64,000 bases of DNA from Niastella sp. Lineage in GTDB: Bacteria > Bacteroidota > Bacteroidia > Chitinophagales > Chitinophagaceae. Position numbers and translations under genes: made by a program. Where the stretch lies: contig JADJVM010000003.1 of the NCBI GenBank assembly GCA_016710595.1, positions 124,001 through 188,000 of the forward strand, in the 5' to 3' direction. Of this stretch, positions 28,015-37,878 are shown piece after piece. The notes beneath the pieces were generated by a model, which made no database searches, had not been told where the DNA came from, and saw only the letters and a program-made list of their open reading frames with translations. The number at the start of each line of letters is the position of its first letter. The stretch's first letter is position 1.

Positions 28015-28140
28015 ATGAAAAAAATATTTAAAATCCTCTCTTTACTTCTTATTGCCGGTAGCCTGGTCCTTAGCGGTTGTTCCTCATCAAAAAAAGGGTC
28101 TTGTGGCTGTCCTGCTAAACAAGGAATGGTAGGATATTAA
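28015..28140 (+). CDS. 41-aa lipoprotein with a C-terminal Cys motif
   Basis: A short open frame reading MKKIFKILSLLLIAGSLVLSGC, an excellent lipoprotein signal (LSGC), then SSSKKGSCGCPAKQGMVGY. The mature peptide is only about 20 residues with a CGCP motif. I recall similar short lipoproteins ending in GMVGY in related bacteria, but no function is known. The gene lies 15 bp before the next ATG. Confidence 0.7.
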   Translation: MKKIFKILSLLLIAGSLVLSGCSSSKKGSCGCPAKQGMVGY

Positions 28141-28155
28141 TTCTTTACAATAGCA

Positions 28156-28404
28156 ATGTATTCAGAAAGCAGGGATTTACTTGTACTCTTAAAACATGAA
28201 CTGATGAAACCTCAGGACATGGAGAGGGAAGTTGCGCTCCTGCATGAACTATTATACCATATTGAACAATCTGATAATATTGCTACAGCACATGAAATTA
28301 TTGATCTCAATAAATATAAAGTCATTCGCAAAGTAGCCATCGTAAAAGATTATATCCGTAGTAAAAAAGAGATACCATTCGTTTTTCTAAACAACCGAAA
28401 TTAA
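28156..28404 (+). CDS. Small hypothetical protein
   Basis: 82 aa, charged, predicted helical, no signal peptide. It starts 15 bp after the tiny lipoprotein gene and its stop overlaps the end of the convergent Sua5-like gene by 4 bp. I do not recognise a family. Its tight spacing and intact frame suggest a real gene. Confidence 0.6.
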   Translation: MYSESRDLLVLLKHELMKPQDMEREVALLHELLYHIEQSDNIATAHEIIDLNKYKVIRKVAIVKDYIRSKKEIPFVFLNNRN

Positions 28405-29009
28405 TTTTCAAAATTACCCTTGCCCTGCCGTATAATTGTCCATTCCTGAGTGGTACAATCTACTACCGTTGAAGGCATCATGCCACCAATACCGCCATCA
28501 ATAACAATATCTACCTGGTTACCAAATTTTTCATCAATTATTTCAGGATCGGTATATTCTTCCACCATTTCTCCCGGCAAGGAAGCTCCCAGGATGGGTG
28601 CATGTAATGCCTCTAATATAAATTGACAAATTTTATGATCGGGCACCCGGAGCCCAATGGTTGATTTTTTACTTTGCAACATTTTGGGTACCTGCTTACT
28701 GGCGGGTAAAATAAATGTAAACGGCCCGGGCAAATGGTTCTTAAGCATGCGATACAAAGGCGTATCAATGCTTTTTGTGTATTCACTCAGGTTGCTAAGG
28801 TTTGGGCAAATAAAAGACAGTTGTGCTTTATGCGGATCCAGGTGCTTGATAAAGCTTATCCGTTCAATTGCTTTATGGGCAGTTATAGAACAACCAATAC
28901 CATATACCGTATCAGTAGGATAGATAATAACCCCTCCATCTAAAAAACATTCTACTAGCTGTTTGATAAGCCGGGGTTGCGGATTTTCAGGATGAATCTG
29001 CATTAACAT
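28401..29009 (-). CDS. Sua5/YciO/YrdC/YwlC family protein
   Basis: 202 aa, possibly beginning two codons later at the second Met. The family makes threonylcarbamoyl-AMP for tRNA t6A synthesis (TsaC) or is a paralogue (YciO). Visible blocks: GGVIIYPTDTVYGIGC, LPGPFTFILPASK, STIGLRVPDH and ILGASLPGEM, with a terminal STVVDCTTQEWTIIRQGKG. The KRx(3)K motif of TsaC is not obvious, and the HKAQLSFIC region is closer to YciO. Confidence 0.85.
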   Translation of the reverse strand: MLMQIHPENPQPRLIKQLVECFLDGGVIIYPTDTVYGIGCSITAHKAIERISFIKHLDPHKAQLSFICPNLSNLSEYTKSIDTPLYRMLKNHLPGPFTFILPASKQVPKMLQSKKSTIGLRVPDHKICQFILEALHAPILGASLPGEMVEEYTDPEIIDEKFGNQVDIVIDGGIGGMMPSTVVDCTTQEWTIIRQGKGNFEN

Positions 29010-29114
29010 CCTTAAATATACTGTAAAGAAAATAAACTAAAAAGTACTAAAGCATGTATCACTGACCTAAAACATTTACTTTTGCGTGATTTTTTTTAAC
29101 TAATACAATAATTT

Positions 29115-30038
29115 ATGTCGCTCATAACGGTAGGTACCATGGCTTTTGATGCTATTGAAACACCATTTGGAAAAGTAGATAAAATTGTGGGCGGGTCGGC
29201 CACTTATGTAGCCTATGCAGCCAGCCAGTTTATAAAACCGGTACAACAGATCTCCATTATAGGATATGATTTTCCTGAAGCAGAAATAACCCACCTGCAA
29301 TCATTGGGTGTACAAACAGAAGGGGTAGAAATTGTGAAAGATAAAAAATCATTTTTTTGGAGTGGTAAATACCATTTAGATATGAATAGCCGGGATACGC
29401 TTATAACAGACCTGAATGTATTGGAAGATTTTGACCCAAAAGTTCCTGACAGTTACCAGGGCACCGAATTCCTAATGCTGGGTAACCTAATGCCTAAGAT
29501 ACAACTGAGTGTAATAGATCAATTAAAAACAAACCCAAAACTCATTGTAGTAGATACCATGAACTTTTGGATGGATATTGCTTTAGATGATTTAAAATTA
29601 GTATTAAAAAAGGCAGATGTTCTTTTAGTAAACGATGCTGAAGCAAGGCAATTAAGTGGTGAAGTTTCTTTGGTAAAAGCAGCCAGGAAAATTATGGAAA
29701 TGGGGCCTGCCTATTTAATTATTAAAAAAGGAGAACATGGCGCTTTGCTCTTTCATCAAAACCAGGTGTTTTTTGCACCGGCCTTACCTTTAGAAGAAGT
29801 ATTTGACCCTACGGGAGCGGGTGATACTTTTGCCGGTGGCTTTATCGGCTATTTAGCCAAAACAAAAGATATTAGCTTTAGCAATATGAAGACAGCCATT
29901 ATTGTGGGAAGCGCCATGGCAAGTTTTTGTGTAGAAAAATTTGGGCCTGAAAGGTTGAAAGAAATTACTAAAGAACAAATAGATGAACGAATCAGCCAGT
30001 TTGTGCAACTGGTAAATTTTGATATAGACCTGGTGTAA
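29115..30038 (+). CDS. PfkB family carbohydrate kinase
   Basis: 307 aa ribokinase-like protein. The N-terminal GGSATYVAYAA motif binds sugar, and the anion-hole and catalytic motif DPTGAGDTFAGGF has Asp237 as base. Adenosine, ribose and fructose kinases share this pattern; the substrate cannot be told. The following small membrane protein starts 10 bp downstream and may be cotranscribed. Confidence 0.9.
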   Translation: MSLITVGTMAFDAIETPFGKVDKIVGGSATYVAYAASQFIKPVQQISIIGYDFPEAEITHLQSLGVQTEGVEIVKDKKSFFWSGKYHLDMNSRDTLITDLNVLEDFDPKVPDSYQGTEFLMLGNLMPKIQLSVIDQLKTNPKLIVVDTMNFWMDIALDDLKLVLKKADVLLVNDAEARQLSGEVSLVKAARKIMEMGPAYLIIKKGEHGALLFHQNQVFFAPALPLEEVFDPTGAGDTFAGGFIGYLAKTKDISFSNMKTAIIVGSAMASFCVEKFGPERLKEITKEQIDERISQFVQLVNFDIDLV

Positions 30039-30048
30039 TAATATTGAT

Positions 30049-30336
30049 ATGCTTGAATTAATTGCCTTATATTTTTTAGCCCGTTACAACGGAAATACTG
30101 CTTCCAGAAAAGGATTAAAGCCCGGTACCTGGAAAATTTATACTGTAGTAGCCTGGTTTTCGGCAGAGATCATTGGATTTATGCTTGTGATTAATGTGTT
30201 GGCATTAAAAGACCTTGTAAGCCTGATGCTCATTGGCCTGGCCAGTGGCTTTGGCGGTTTTTTACTAATCAAATTCATTTTAGATAAAAAGCCAGATATG
30301 TATGATGATGACATAGAAAATATCGGGAAATTGTAA
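30049..30336 (+). CDS. Small integral membrane protein of unknown function
   Basis: 95 aa. An N-terminal region ends in TASRKGLKPGTWKIYTVVAW, and two or three hydrophobic segments follow, ending in a polar DKKPDMYDDDIENIGKL tail. Unrecognised family; close to the PfkB gene and the end of this run. Confidence 0.65.
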   Translation: MLELIALYFLARYNGNTASRKGLKPGTWKIYTVVAWFSAEIIGFMLVINVLALKDLVSLMLIGLASGFGGFLLIKFILDKKPDMYDDDIENIGKL

Positions 30337-30380
30337 TTATCAATTCCTTTCATCCCTTAATCTTGTTGTAAAAAGCCATG

Positions 30381-31964
30381 CTAATGCATGGCTTCACTCA
30401 TATCTATCTTTACTTTACCTTTTCGCTTTCGTACAAATAATATAAACGGCACACAAATCAGGAACAATAAACCCAGGTAAAAAAACACATCCATATAAGA
30501 TAATACAGCGGCTTGTTTTTCTACCCTGCCATTTAATGCCTGGTAGGCAGCCTCCCTGGCCTGGTCAAAAGTCATTCCTTTGCTTTCAAAAGTTTTTTGA
30601 AAACCCGTTATGGTTTGCTGAACCTCATAATTATTTACATCTAAATGAGATACCAGGTTACTCCTGTGTACTGCCCCCTGGTGTGCCATAAAAGTGGTGA
30701 TCACTGCGATACCAAAAGAGCCTCCCAATTGCCGCATCATACCGGTAAAAGATGCCCCCTCGCCAATTTCCTGGCCTTTTAAGGTAGATAGCGCCAGGGT
30801 AGTAATCGGTATAAATAATAAACCCAGGCCCATACCCCTTACGATCAACATCCAATAAAAAGCTTCTCTGCCGGTATCCGGCGTAAGAATTTTATACCCC
30901 CAGAAACTGTAAACAAAAAATATAACCAGGCCGATGGCCACCAGGTATTGTTGCTTTACTCCTTTTGAAAGTAACCGGCCAATAATGGGCATCATGAATG
31001 CCGTAGTAAGCGCCGAGGGTATTAATATTTCACCTGCCTGCAATGCCGTCCAGCCTAAAATGGTCTGCGTATATAATGGTATAATAAAAGTGGAACCATA
31101 TAAACCAAAACCCAGGATGAATGACATAATGGTACCAATACGCAGGTTCCCATTTTTTAAAACCCTCAAATTTACAATGGGATGTTCGCAGGTAAGTTCC
31201 CGCCATAAAAAAAAGAATAAACCCAGGGCTGCCGTAATGGTAAGTAAAAGTATATGGGTACTTTCAAACCAGTCATCTTCCTGGCCCCGCTCTAATACAA
31301 ATTGTAATGAACCTACTGTAATGGCAAGTAAGCCAATGCCCAGCCAATCAATTTCTGAAGCTTTTCTTTTTTCACCAAACTTAGGGCTGCGTACAAATTG
31401 AAGGGTAAGCAAAGTGGCAATAATGCCGATGGGAATATTAATATAGAAAATATAAGGCCAGTTATAATTGGTTACAATATATCCGCCCAATGGAGGGCCC
31501 AGCGTAGGACCAATGATAACACCCAGTCCATAGATTGCTTGCGCCATTCCTCTTTTTGCAATGGGGTACGATTCTGTAATGATCGTTTGGGATGTTACCA
31601 ATAAAGCGCCTCCTCCTATTCCCTGTAAAAACCGGAAGGCAACCAGTTCCCATATATTGGTAGCATTCCCACATAAGAATGAGAATACTGTAAATATGAT
31701 AATGGATGTTGCAAAATAATTTCTACGGCCAAATTGTTGGGACAACCAACTCGTCATAGGTACGATAATCACATTGCCAATTGCATAGGCTGTAATCACC
31801 CAGCCAATTTCAGGAAGTGTAGCGCCAAGGTTACCCTTCATATCGCTGAGCGCCACATTTACAATGGTGGTATCAACAATTTCGAGTAAGGCACAAAATA
31901 TAGCCGTAATGGTTATAATTACACGCCTTGCACCATATTCTACTAAAGAATCCTGTTCTATCAT
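30381..31964 (-). CDS. DHA2-type MFS drug efflux permease (EmrB/QacA)
   Basis: 527 aa inner-membrane proton-driven exporter with 14 predicted segments. Markers: DTTIVNVALSDMKGNLGAT, WVITAYAIGNVIIVP and FRFLQGIGGGALL at the N-terminus; the long loop before the last segment matches EmrB. It lies 6 bp after the EmrA-like gene and forms the pump of the operon. It should work with the EmrA-like adaptor and the TolC-like channel. Confidence 0.93.
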   Translation of the reverse strand: MIEQDSLVEYGARRVIITITAIFCALLEIVDTTIVNVALSDMKGNLGATLPEIGWVITAYAIGNVIIVPMTSWLSQQFGRRNYFATSIIIFTVFSFLCGNATNIWELVAFRFLQGIGGGALLVTSQTIITESYPIAKRGMAQAIYGLGVIIGPTLGPPLGGYIVTNYNWPYIFYINIPIGIIATLLTLQFVRSPKFGEKRKASEIDWLGIGLLAITVGSLQFVLERGQEDDWFESTHILLLTITAALGLFFFLWRELTCEHPIVNLRVLKNGNLRIGTIMSFILGFGLYGSTFIIPLYTQTILGWTALQAGEILIPSALTTAFMMPIIGRLLSKGVKQQYLVAIGLVIFFVYSFWGYKILTPDTGREAFYWMLIVRGMGLGLLFIPITTLALSTLKGQEIGEGASFTGMMRQLGGSFGIAVITTFMAHQGAVHRSNLVSHLDVNNYEVQQTITGFQKTFESKGMTFDQAREAAYQALNGRVEKQAAVLSYMDVFFYLGLLFLICVPFILFVRKRKGKVKIDMSEAMH

Positions 31965-31970
31965 GGAGTG

Positions 31971-33095
31971 TTAATTCAAATGCACTTCTACAATTACATT
32001 CATACCAGCCCTGAGCCTTTTAATTAGGCTATCCTTTGGTTGTGTGAATTCAATTTTAACTGGTAAGCGTTGCACTGTTTTTACAAAATTCCCGGTTGCA
32101 TTATCTGCGGGAAGGATCGAAAACTTATTGCCGGTAGCTGGGGAAAAAGAAGCTACAGTCCCTTCAAAATCATGTTTGGGAAAAGCATCGGCATGTATAG
32201 TTACTTTTTGCCCCTGCAACATGTGATTAATTTGTGTTTCTTTAAAGTTTGCGATTACCCATTTTTCATTATCCAATACGATACTAAATAGAGATTGGCC
32301 CGGTTGAATTAACTGGCCTACTTGTACAGGCACTTTGGTAACTACGCCACTTTCTGCAGCTGTAAGTACCGTATAGGATAGCATGAGCTTTGCGGTTTCT
32401 ACATCTACCTCACGTTGTTTTATCAATGATGCTGCTACCGAAATTTGTTGGCCGGTTGCATTACTTTGAGATTGTACTACGCCGGTTTGTACATGTGCCT
32501 GGTTTTTTTGATCTACCAACACTTGCAATTGCCTTACAGCAAGCTGATGTGCAGCTTCTGCCTGTTCAAATTGCTGTTGTGTGATTGAATGATCGGCTAT
32601 TAAATTTTTATACCGTGCCAGGTCTTGTGCTGTACGGGTTACATTTACTTTTGCCGTTTGTATTTGTGCCTCTGCAGTGGTAACTGCTGCTTGTGTACTA
32701 CCAATACCCACACGGGCTGCATGGCTTGTTGCGGTTGCCTGGGCCAGGTTGCTTTTTGCTGTAGCTAAAGCAGCTTTCGCCTGGTTTAAACTCATGGTAA
32801 GATCACGCTGATCCAATATCAATAAAGTATCTCCTTGATGTACAAACTGATTATCCTGTACTCTTATTTCTCTGATGTATCCTGCTACTTTTGAAATTAC
32901 CGGGCTTATGTTTGCTTCTACCTGTGCATCATCGGTGGTTTCATGGCTTTGGCTGTATTGGTACCAATGGTATCCAAAATAAGCGCCCACCAACACCAGT
33001 ACCACCAATAAGACGATAAATACCGGGCTCCTTTTTTTAGGTTTTTGATCCGGCTCCAGGTTTTCTTCTTTTTCTATTATTTTTTCTTCTGCCAT
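31971..33095 (-). CDS. HlyD/EmrA-type membrane fusion protein
   Basis: 374 aa periplasmic adaptor of a tripartite efflux pump. A single transmembrane helix (SPVFIVLLVVLVLVGAYFGYHWY) is followed by a lipoyl half-motif (ISPVISKVAGYIREIRV), a long coiled-coil hairpin rich in Ala and Gln, then GVVTKVPVQVGQLIQPGQSLFSIV. It lies 22 bp after the TolC-like gene and 6 bp before the EmrB-like gene. Confidence 0.92.
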   Translation of the reverse strand: MAEEKIIEKEENLEPDQKPKKRSPVFIVLLVVLVLVGAYFGYHWYQYSQSHETTDDAQVEANISPVISKVAGYIREIRVQDNQFVHQGDTLLILDQRDLTMSLNQAKAALATAKSNLAQATATSHAARVGIGSTQAAVTTAEAQIQTAKVNVTRTAQDLARYKNLIADHSITQQQFEQAEAAHQLAVRQLQVLVDQKNQAHVQTGVVQSQSNATGQQISVAASLIKQREVDVETAKLMLSYTVLTAAESGVVTKVPVQVGQLIQPGQSLFSIVLDNEKWVIANFKETQINHMLQGQKVTIHADAFPKHDFEGTVASFSPATGNKFSILPADNATGNFVKTVQRLPVKIEFTQPKDSLIKRLRAGMNVIVEVHLN

Positions 33096-33117
33096 ATTTT
33101 TAAAATTATTTGTATAA

Positions 33118-34428
33118 TTATTTTATTGTTGTTTGGTAAAGGGTTCCTGCTGTTGCTAATAATTTATAATAAGCCAGCACCGCATCTGCACGGGCTCCAG
33201 AAATATTTAAACGGGTTTGTAATAGCATTACGTTTGCATCCAGTAATTCTGTGATAGTTGCCAGGCCATTATCATATTTATTTTTAGTGATGCGATAATT
33301 CTCCTGTGCCTGCTGCTCTGCTTTCAGGTACACTTCTATTTTTTTATTGGCTAATAATTGATTTTGATAATCTTTATTCACCTGTAATTTAATATCATCA
33401 ACCAATAGACCTTCATTAGCCAATAATATATTTTGCGATGCCTTCGCTTTCTCTAAAGCTGTATTTTTTTTCCAAAGGTTACTGAGGTTGTATTTAATAC
33501 CTAACCCAATATTCATAGCATTGGTTACTGTAATGAGGTTGGGAATTTTTCCGGCAATATATCCGCCACTCACTGCCAGGCTTGGATATTGTGCAGCAAT
33601 AGCCGATTTAATATTGAATGCAGATGCTTTTTGTTGTATGGATAAAGATTGTAAATCGGTACGTTGTTTTAGTGCCAGGGATTCATATTCTTCAAAAGAT
33701 AAAAGAGGTAAATTATATGCTATAAAGGCAGTGTCAATCTGTAATTGTGTTGACCCTGGCAAGCCCAGTAAAAGGTCCATATTGGTATTGGCCAATTCTA
33801 AATTACTCTGTGCATCCAACAAGCTCAGTTCAATATTAGAAGTTTGTAACTGTGCTTTTAGTAAATCATTTCGTGCCATTACGCCATTTTGTTCTAATCG
33901 GCTAAACTGTGTGTCACGGGCTATAGAAACCTGCAGGTTTTCCTGTATTACGGCTACCGCCCTGGCTGCCTTATATAAATTTACATAAGCCTGCGTGGTA
34001 TTGTATGCAATTTTTTCTTTATTGTTTTCGGCCGAAAGTTGTACCGCCTGTTGCAATAATTTAGTAGATTCTATTCCATATCTTATTCTTCCGCCCGCAT
34101 AAATTGGCATACTCAAATTGGCAATGCCATATACTGCCTGTGAAGGAGAAGGGGCTTCTTTGCCGGGCTGTGCATTTGCCATGGCTACATTGGCGCCAAA
34201 CAATCTCAGGTAACTGGCGCTTACTGATGCATCGGGTAATTTTTTATCTTTCGATTCCTGTACTGTTGCCATGGCAGTCCTGATATTAGCGCTATCAATT
34301 TTTATATAATGGCTATTTGCTATGCTTAATTTTATTGCTTCTTGTAGTGATAATGGATTGGTTGTTTGTGCCGTAATGGCAAGTGAAATGAACAAACCCA
34401 AAACACTTATAATAATTTTATGCCTCAT
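33118..34428 (-). CDS. TolC-family outer membrane efflux protein
   Basis: 436 aa outer-membrane channel with a signal peptide (MRHKIIISVLGLFISLAITAQ). The family pattern is SLQEAIKLSIANS near the N-terminus and two helical halves (ALVNLYKAARA..., YRITKNKYDNGLATITELLDANVML). Its ATG overlaps the tetR stop by 4 bases (ATGA), so translation is coupled. It supplies the outer channel of the pump. Confidence 0.92.
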   Translation of the reverse strand: MRHKIIISVLGLFISLAITAQTTNPLSLQEAIKLSIANSHYIKIDSANIRTAMATVQESKDKKLPDASVSASYLRLFGANVAMANAQPGKEAPSPSQAVYGIANLSMPIYAGGRIRYGIESTKLLQQAVQLSAENNKEKIAYNTTQAYVNLYKAARAVAVIQENLQVSIARDTQFSRLEQNGVMARNDLLKAQLQTSNIELSLLDAQSNLELANTNMDLLLGLPGSTQLQIDTAFIAYNLPLLSFEEYESLALKQRTDLQSLSIQQKASAFNIKSAIAAQYPSLAVSGGYIAGKIPNLITVTNAMNIGLGIKYNLSNLWKKNTALEKAKASQNILLANEGLLVDDIKLQVNKDYQNQLLANKKIEVYLKAEQQAQENYRITKNKYDNGLATITELLDANVMLLQTRLNISGARADAVLAYYKLLATAGTLYQTTIK

Positions 34429-35057
34429 TTTTCCAGGAATAATTTAAATATCTTATGTATGTGAATGAAAGTTTTTTGCGCCAGCATTTCATTTATCTTT
34501 TCTTCGTTTACATTTTCTAATTGATGAAAATCAATATAAAACTGCTTGTTAATAATAATATGGTTTACTACGCCGGTAAGGGTAGTAAATAAGAAAAAAG
34601 CTTCAGTGTCTTTTTTAAAGAAATTCTTTTTGATTCCTTCTTCTACAATATCATTAAGGCTTTTATAATTATTAAGTTTTAGCTGGCGCAATAAAGCTAA
34701 AGTAGCGGGATGCTTCCTGATAACCTGTTCTGCCATGATGATTTTTGCAAAATCCTGGTTATTGAAAATCCTTTCGATATAAGCCTGCATCAGCGCCTGG
34801 ATTTTTTCTGCAGGGCTAATGCTACTATCTTTTTTAAGATGCTCCATTTTTAATGCCATAAATTCCATACGGTAACGAAGCAGGGCTTCCATCAGCTTTT
34901 CTTTACTGCCAAAATAATATGAAATCATGGCAAGGTTTACCCCGGCCGCTTCGGCAATATCCCTTACCGAAGCCGCATCGTATCCCTTTGCGGCTATCAC
35001 CTTTTCAGCCTCCTTAAGTATATGTATTTTTTTATCTGACACCTGCCTTACATCCAA
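34425..35057 (-). CDS. TetR family transcriptional repressor of the efflux operon
   Basis: 210 aa. The N-terminal HTH reads ILKEAEKVIAAKGYDAASVRDIAEAAGVNLAMISYYFGSKEKLMEALL, a standard TetR DNA-binding domain, with a helical C-terminal ligand-binding part. It is the first gene of tetR-tolC-emrA-emrB. Two palindromic sites upstream (35073-35108) are likely its operators, giving autorepression of the whole pump. Confidence 0.92.
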   Translation of the reverse strand: MDVRQVSDKKIHILKEAEKVIAAKGYDAASVRDIAEAAGVNLAMISYYFGSKEKLMEALLRYRMEFMALKMEHLKKDSSISPAEKIQALMQAYIERIFNNQDFAKIIMAEQVIRKHPATLALLRQLKLNNYKSLNDIVEEGIKKNFFKKDTEAFFLFTTLTGVVNHIIINKQFYIDFHQLENVNEEKINEMLAQKTFIHIHKIFKLFLEK

Positions 35058-35072
35058 AAATGGAATGCAAAG

Positions 35073-35108
35073 TTAAACACTTGTTTAAATTAATTAAACA
35101 CTTGTTTA
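35073..35108. promoter_or_regulatory. Paired palindromic operator for the TetR repressor
   Basis: Two near-identical palindromes, TTAAACA-CT-TGTTTAA at 35073-35088 and TTAAACA-CT-TGTTTA at 35094-35108. Their centres are 21 bp apart, two helical turns, so two dimers could bind the same face. They lie 16 bp upstream of the tetR ATG, a classical repressor site position. Confidence 0.7.
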
Positions 35109-35153
35109 GTATTAAGTTTTTCTTAACAATTTGTAAGGTTGAGAATATTCCAG

Positions 35154-37766
35154 TTATTTTTTGCCCGCCAGTACAATTACATTTTTGAAAGTTTGTGTTT
35201 TACCTTGTAATGTAAACACTTGTGTATAAATAATATAAATTCCTACGGCTAATTTTTGTTGTTTATCGCCCAGGCCATCCCAACGATAGCTGCCTTTAAT
35301 TCCATTTAATGCATTACGCTGCAGGTAACGAACAAGCCGGCCGGCTGCATCAAATATGCTGATATTAGCAGTATAACCCGGTTCGGGGAACTGGTATTGA
35401 ATAACTGCAAAATCATCAATTCCATCATTATCCGGGCTTATAATTCCTGGTGTAACCGTTATTTCACCAATCGGGCTGGCGCCCGCCCGGTATTGTGAAT
35501 TTTTATATGTGGGTGTACCATAGTTTACACTGCTGGCTGCACTATGCCAATTAGATGCTTGCTGGGTAGCCGCATCATAATCTATTCTTTCGAGTGCAAC
35601 ACCTTCATCATTACTGATAAGTGCAAAATGCCATTTATCGCTATATGCCAGTTCATCCACAATATTCCCTTGCTGGTTTAGCAGGACCACATTGCTTTTA
35701 TCATCGTTATAAGATGGCATTGATAATTCAATAAATGCATCCGGGTTTTCAGCAACAAATCCCTGCAATACTAAATCTTTGCTGGCAGTAAGCACCATAA
35801 AATCTCCGGGGAATAATAAATAATCTTCTGTACTTATTTGTTGAATACTGCTTACTTCATTGGATGTATTCCGATTAGCGAGATACATATTTTTGAGCGA
35901 TATAATTTTTTTGCTCCGGTTGTATATTTCTACGTAATCGGTTCCCGAAGGATAAGGATTGAATAAAATTTCATTTACAATTACATCAAAACTATCCACC
36001 AGTTCATTTAAACCTACACGGGCTGTATTATTTGAACCTATTTGATTTCCACTACAATCAGTAACTGCTAATGCGGTAACTGTATAAATTTTATTATGTG
36101 CCAATGCCTGGGCATTTCCGAGCAACAAGGTAACCCGGTCAAACTGTGGCCCCATAGGCATTACAGCAGCAGGCGCCCCAATTCCATCACTTACCTGGTA
36201 TTGTCCTAAAGCGGCAAAACTACTATCTAAAGATTCAGAAAAAACGAGGGTTATATGAACACTATCGGTAGCATATGCTCTTAAAAGGCGGGGTGAAGTA
36301 TTATCTATATTAACCGCATCTACTGAATTTTTTTTACCCGGTGTAGCGCCCCGGTCATCAATACTGGCTTTCCAGTTTTGTATGCCGGTACAAGGGTTGT
36401 TGGGGTCAATCATTTCAAGTGACCAACCGCCTTGTTTCTTTAAATCATTTTGGTACCAGCTGTCTGTATAACTAACGCTATGTATCGTTCTGCCATCATT
36501 GGAGGTTAAATAAATTTGATCGCTGGTATTATTTACAGATGGAAAACTGGTTACACTTAGCGCTGGTCCAAAAGCCTGCATAGCAGCCAATGAACTTGAA
36601 GTAGTAATAACCACAAAACTGTCTTTCTTTAAAATATAATTAGGCATCGGCCCACTCATACCCGTTATTTTTCCCAGCCTCCACCCTTGTAAATTCATAT
36701 CGAAGCCACTCCTGTTTTTTAGTTCTACCCATTCTGCATCGGGCATACCCACCAGGGGTGTTGGATCTGCCATAATCTCATCTATAACAATATCAAATTG
36801 CCGGGCAGTAAAATACGTAAAGGTTGATGTTGCCTGGGCTATTGCATTACCTGCCAGGTCTTTTACATTATTTACAGTTAGCGTTAATAATTGCCTTTCT
36901 GGAAAAGAGCTTCCGTACTGCAACTGCACAAGGGCGGGGTTCGTTATACTCCGGGTTGCAGTTAGTGGCATACCCATTCCATTATCTATTACATAATTGG
37001 TAGGCTGCCCGGCGCTCACCGGATCTACCGCTTCATTAAAGAGTACCTCTAATTGCGTAGCCGAAGTTGCATTTAATGAAACAATTTGCGGGGGCGTAGT
37101 ATCTGGTACATAATCCTGTACCAATATATCATCAAAGAAATGCTTTTGAAAAAAGCTAGCTGTACTTTGCTTTATAAAAATTCCAAAATAGGCCGATGTA
37201 GTGTATGTAGCATCGGTCACAATTCCTTCAGTTGTAAAAGAATTTCCAACACCGGTAAGGTCCCGTTGCAGGTTCCATTGATTGGCAGCAGTACAAATAA
37301 GCCTGATGCGCAGGGTATTATTACTTGTATTTAAGGTGCCGTTGATACCATCAATAATTTTTACAGAAGTGCCCGTGGCATCTTTTCTAAACAACGATAT
37401 TTCATCATCGGTACCGCCCAGCCGCACAAAATAACCGGTAGTAGCGGGGAGGGTAATATCTGCTGCAGAAGAAGTAACATATATATCTACATAATTGGCA
37501 GATGAAGGATTAAAAGCCAGGTTCACATATAAATCCCATTGGGTAGCGGTAGCTTTTGCATTGGGGGTACTTATATAAAAGCTGCTGTTGGCAACCATAT
37601 TGGTACTTTGTAACTGAAGCGATGCATTTACGGTAAAGTCTGCCAGGTTTCCCTGCCAGGCCGGGTTTTGGGTGATATCACCATCAGAAAAATTTTCATT
37701 GATCTGCCCAAAGGCTGTTGTAAAAGTTGCAAAAAGCAAATAGAAGAAGAATAAAATTGATTTCAT
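35154..37766 (-). CDS. Large secreted lamin-tail domain protein with C-terminal gliding-type sorting domain
   Basis: 870 aa with a signal peptide (MKSILFFFYLLFATFTTAFGQ). An N-terminal lectin/jelly-roll-like region is followed by Ig-like SbsA/Big_5 segments (TPPQIVSLNATSATQLEVLFNEAVDP) and lamin-tail domains (IVIDEIMADPTPLVGMPDAEWVELKN and VNEILFNPYPSGTDYVEIYN). The last 90 residues have PDNDGIDDFAVIQY and a FlgD-like NISIFDAAGRLVRYL fold typical of C-terminal sorting regions of Bacteroidota secreted proteins. Probably cell-surface; substrate unknown. Confidence 0.85.
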   Translation of the reverse strand: MKSILFFFYLLFATFTTAFGQINENFSDGDITQNPAWQGNLADFTVNASLQLQSTNMVANSSFYISTPNAKATATQWDLYVNLAFNPSSANYVDIYVTSSAADITLPATTGYFVRLGGTDDEISLFRKDATGTSVKIIDGINGTLNTSNNTLRIRLICTAANQWNLQRDLTGVGNSFTTEGIVTDATYTTSAYFGIFIKQSTASFFQKHFFDDILVQDYVPDTTPPQIVSLNATSATQLEVLFNEAVDPVSAGQPTNYVIDNGMGMPLTATRSITNPALVQLQYGSSFPERQLLTLTVNNVKDLAGNAIAQATSTFTYFTARQFDIVIDEIMADPTPLVGMPDAEWVELKNRSGFDMNLQGWRLGKITGMSGPMPNYILKKDSFVVITTSSSLAAMQAFGPALSVTSFPSVNNTSDQIYLTSNDGRTIHSVSYTDSWYQNDLKKQGGWSLEMIDPNNPCTGIQNWKASIDDRGATPGKKNSVDAVNIDNTSPRLLRAYATDSVHITLVFSESLDSSFAALGQYQVSDGIGAPAAVMPMGPQFDRVTLLLGNAQALAHNKIYTVTALAVTDCSGNQIGSNNTARVGLNELVDSFDVIVNEILFNPYPSGTDYVEIYNRSKKIISLKNMYLANRNTSNEVSSIQQISTEDYLLFPGDFMVLTASKDLVLQGFVAENPDAFIELSMPSYNDDKSNVVLLNQQGNIVDELAYSDKWHFALISNDEGVALERIDYDAATQQASNWHSAASSVNYGTPTYKNSQYRAGASPIGEITVTPGIISPDNDGIDDFAVIQYQFPEPGYTANISIFDAAGRLVRYLQRNALNGIKGSYRWDGLGDKQQKLAVGIYIIYTQVFTLQGKTQTFKNVIVLAGKK

Positions 37767-37878
37767 ATCTTATCGTTGTTTTAAAGTTAATGAATTATGA
37801 CAAAGAATATCATAATTTAATATGCAGGGTTAAAAATGATAAAGTTTGAATAACTGTTACTTTTGCTAAAAAAACTCA

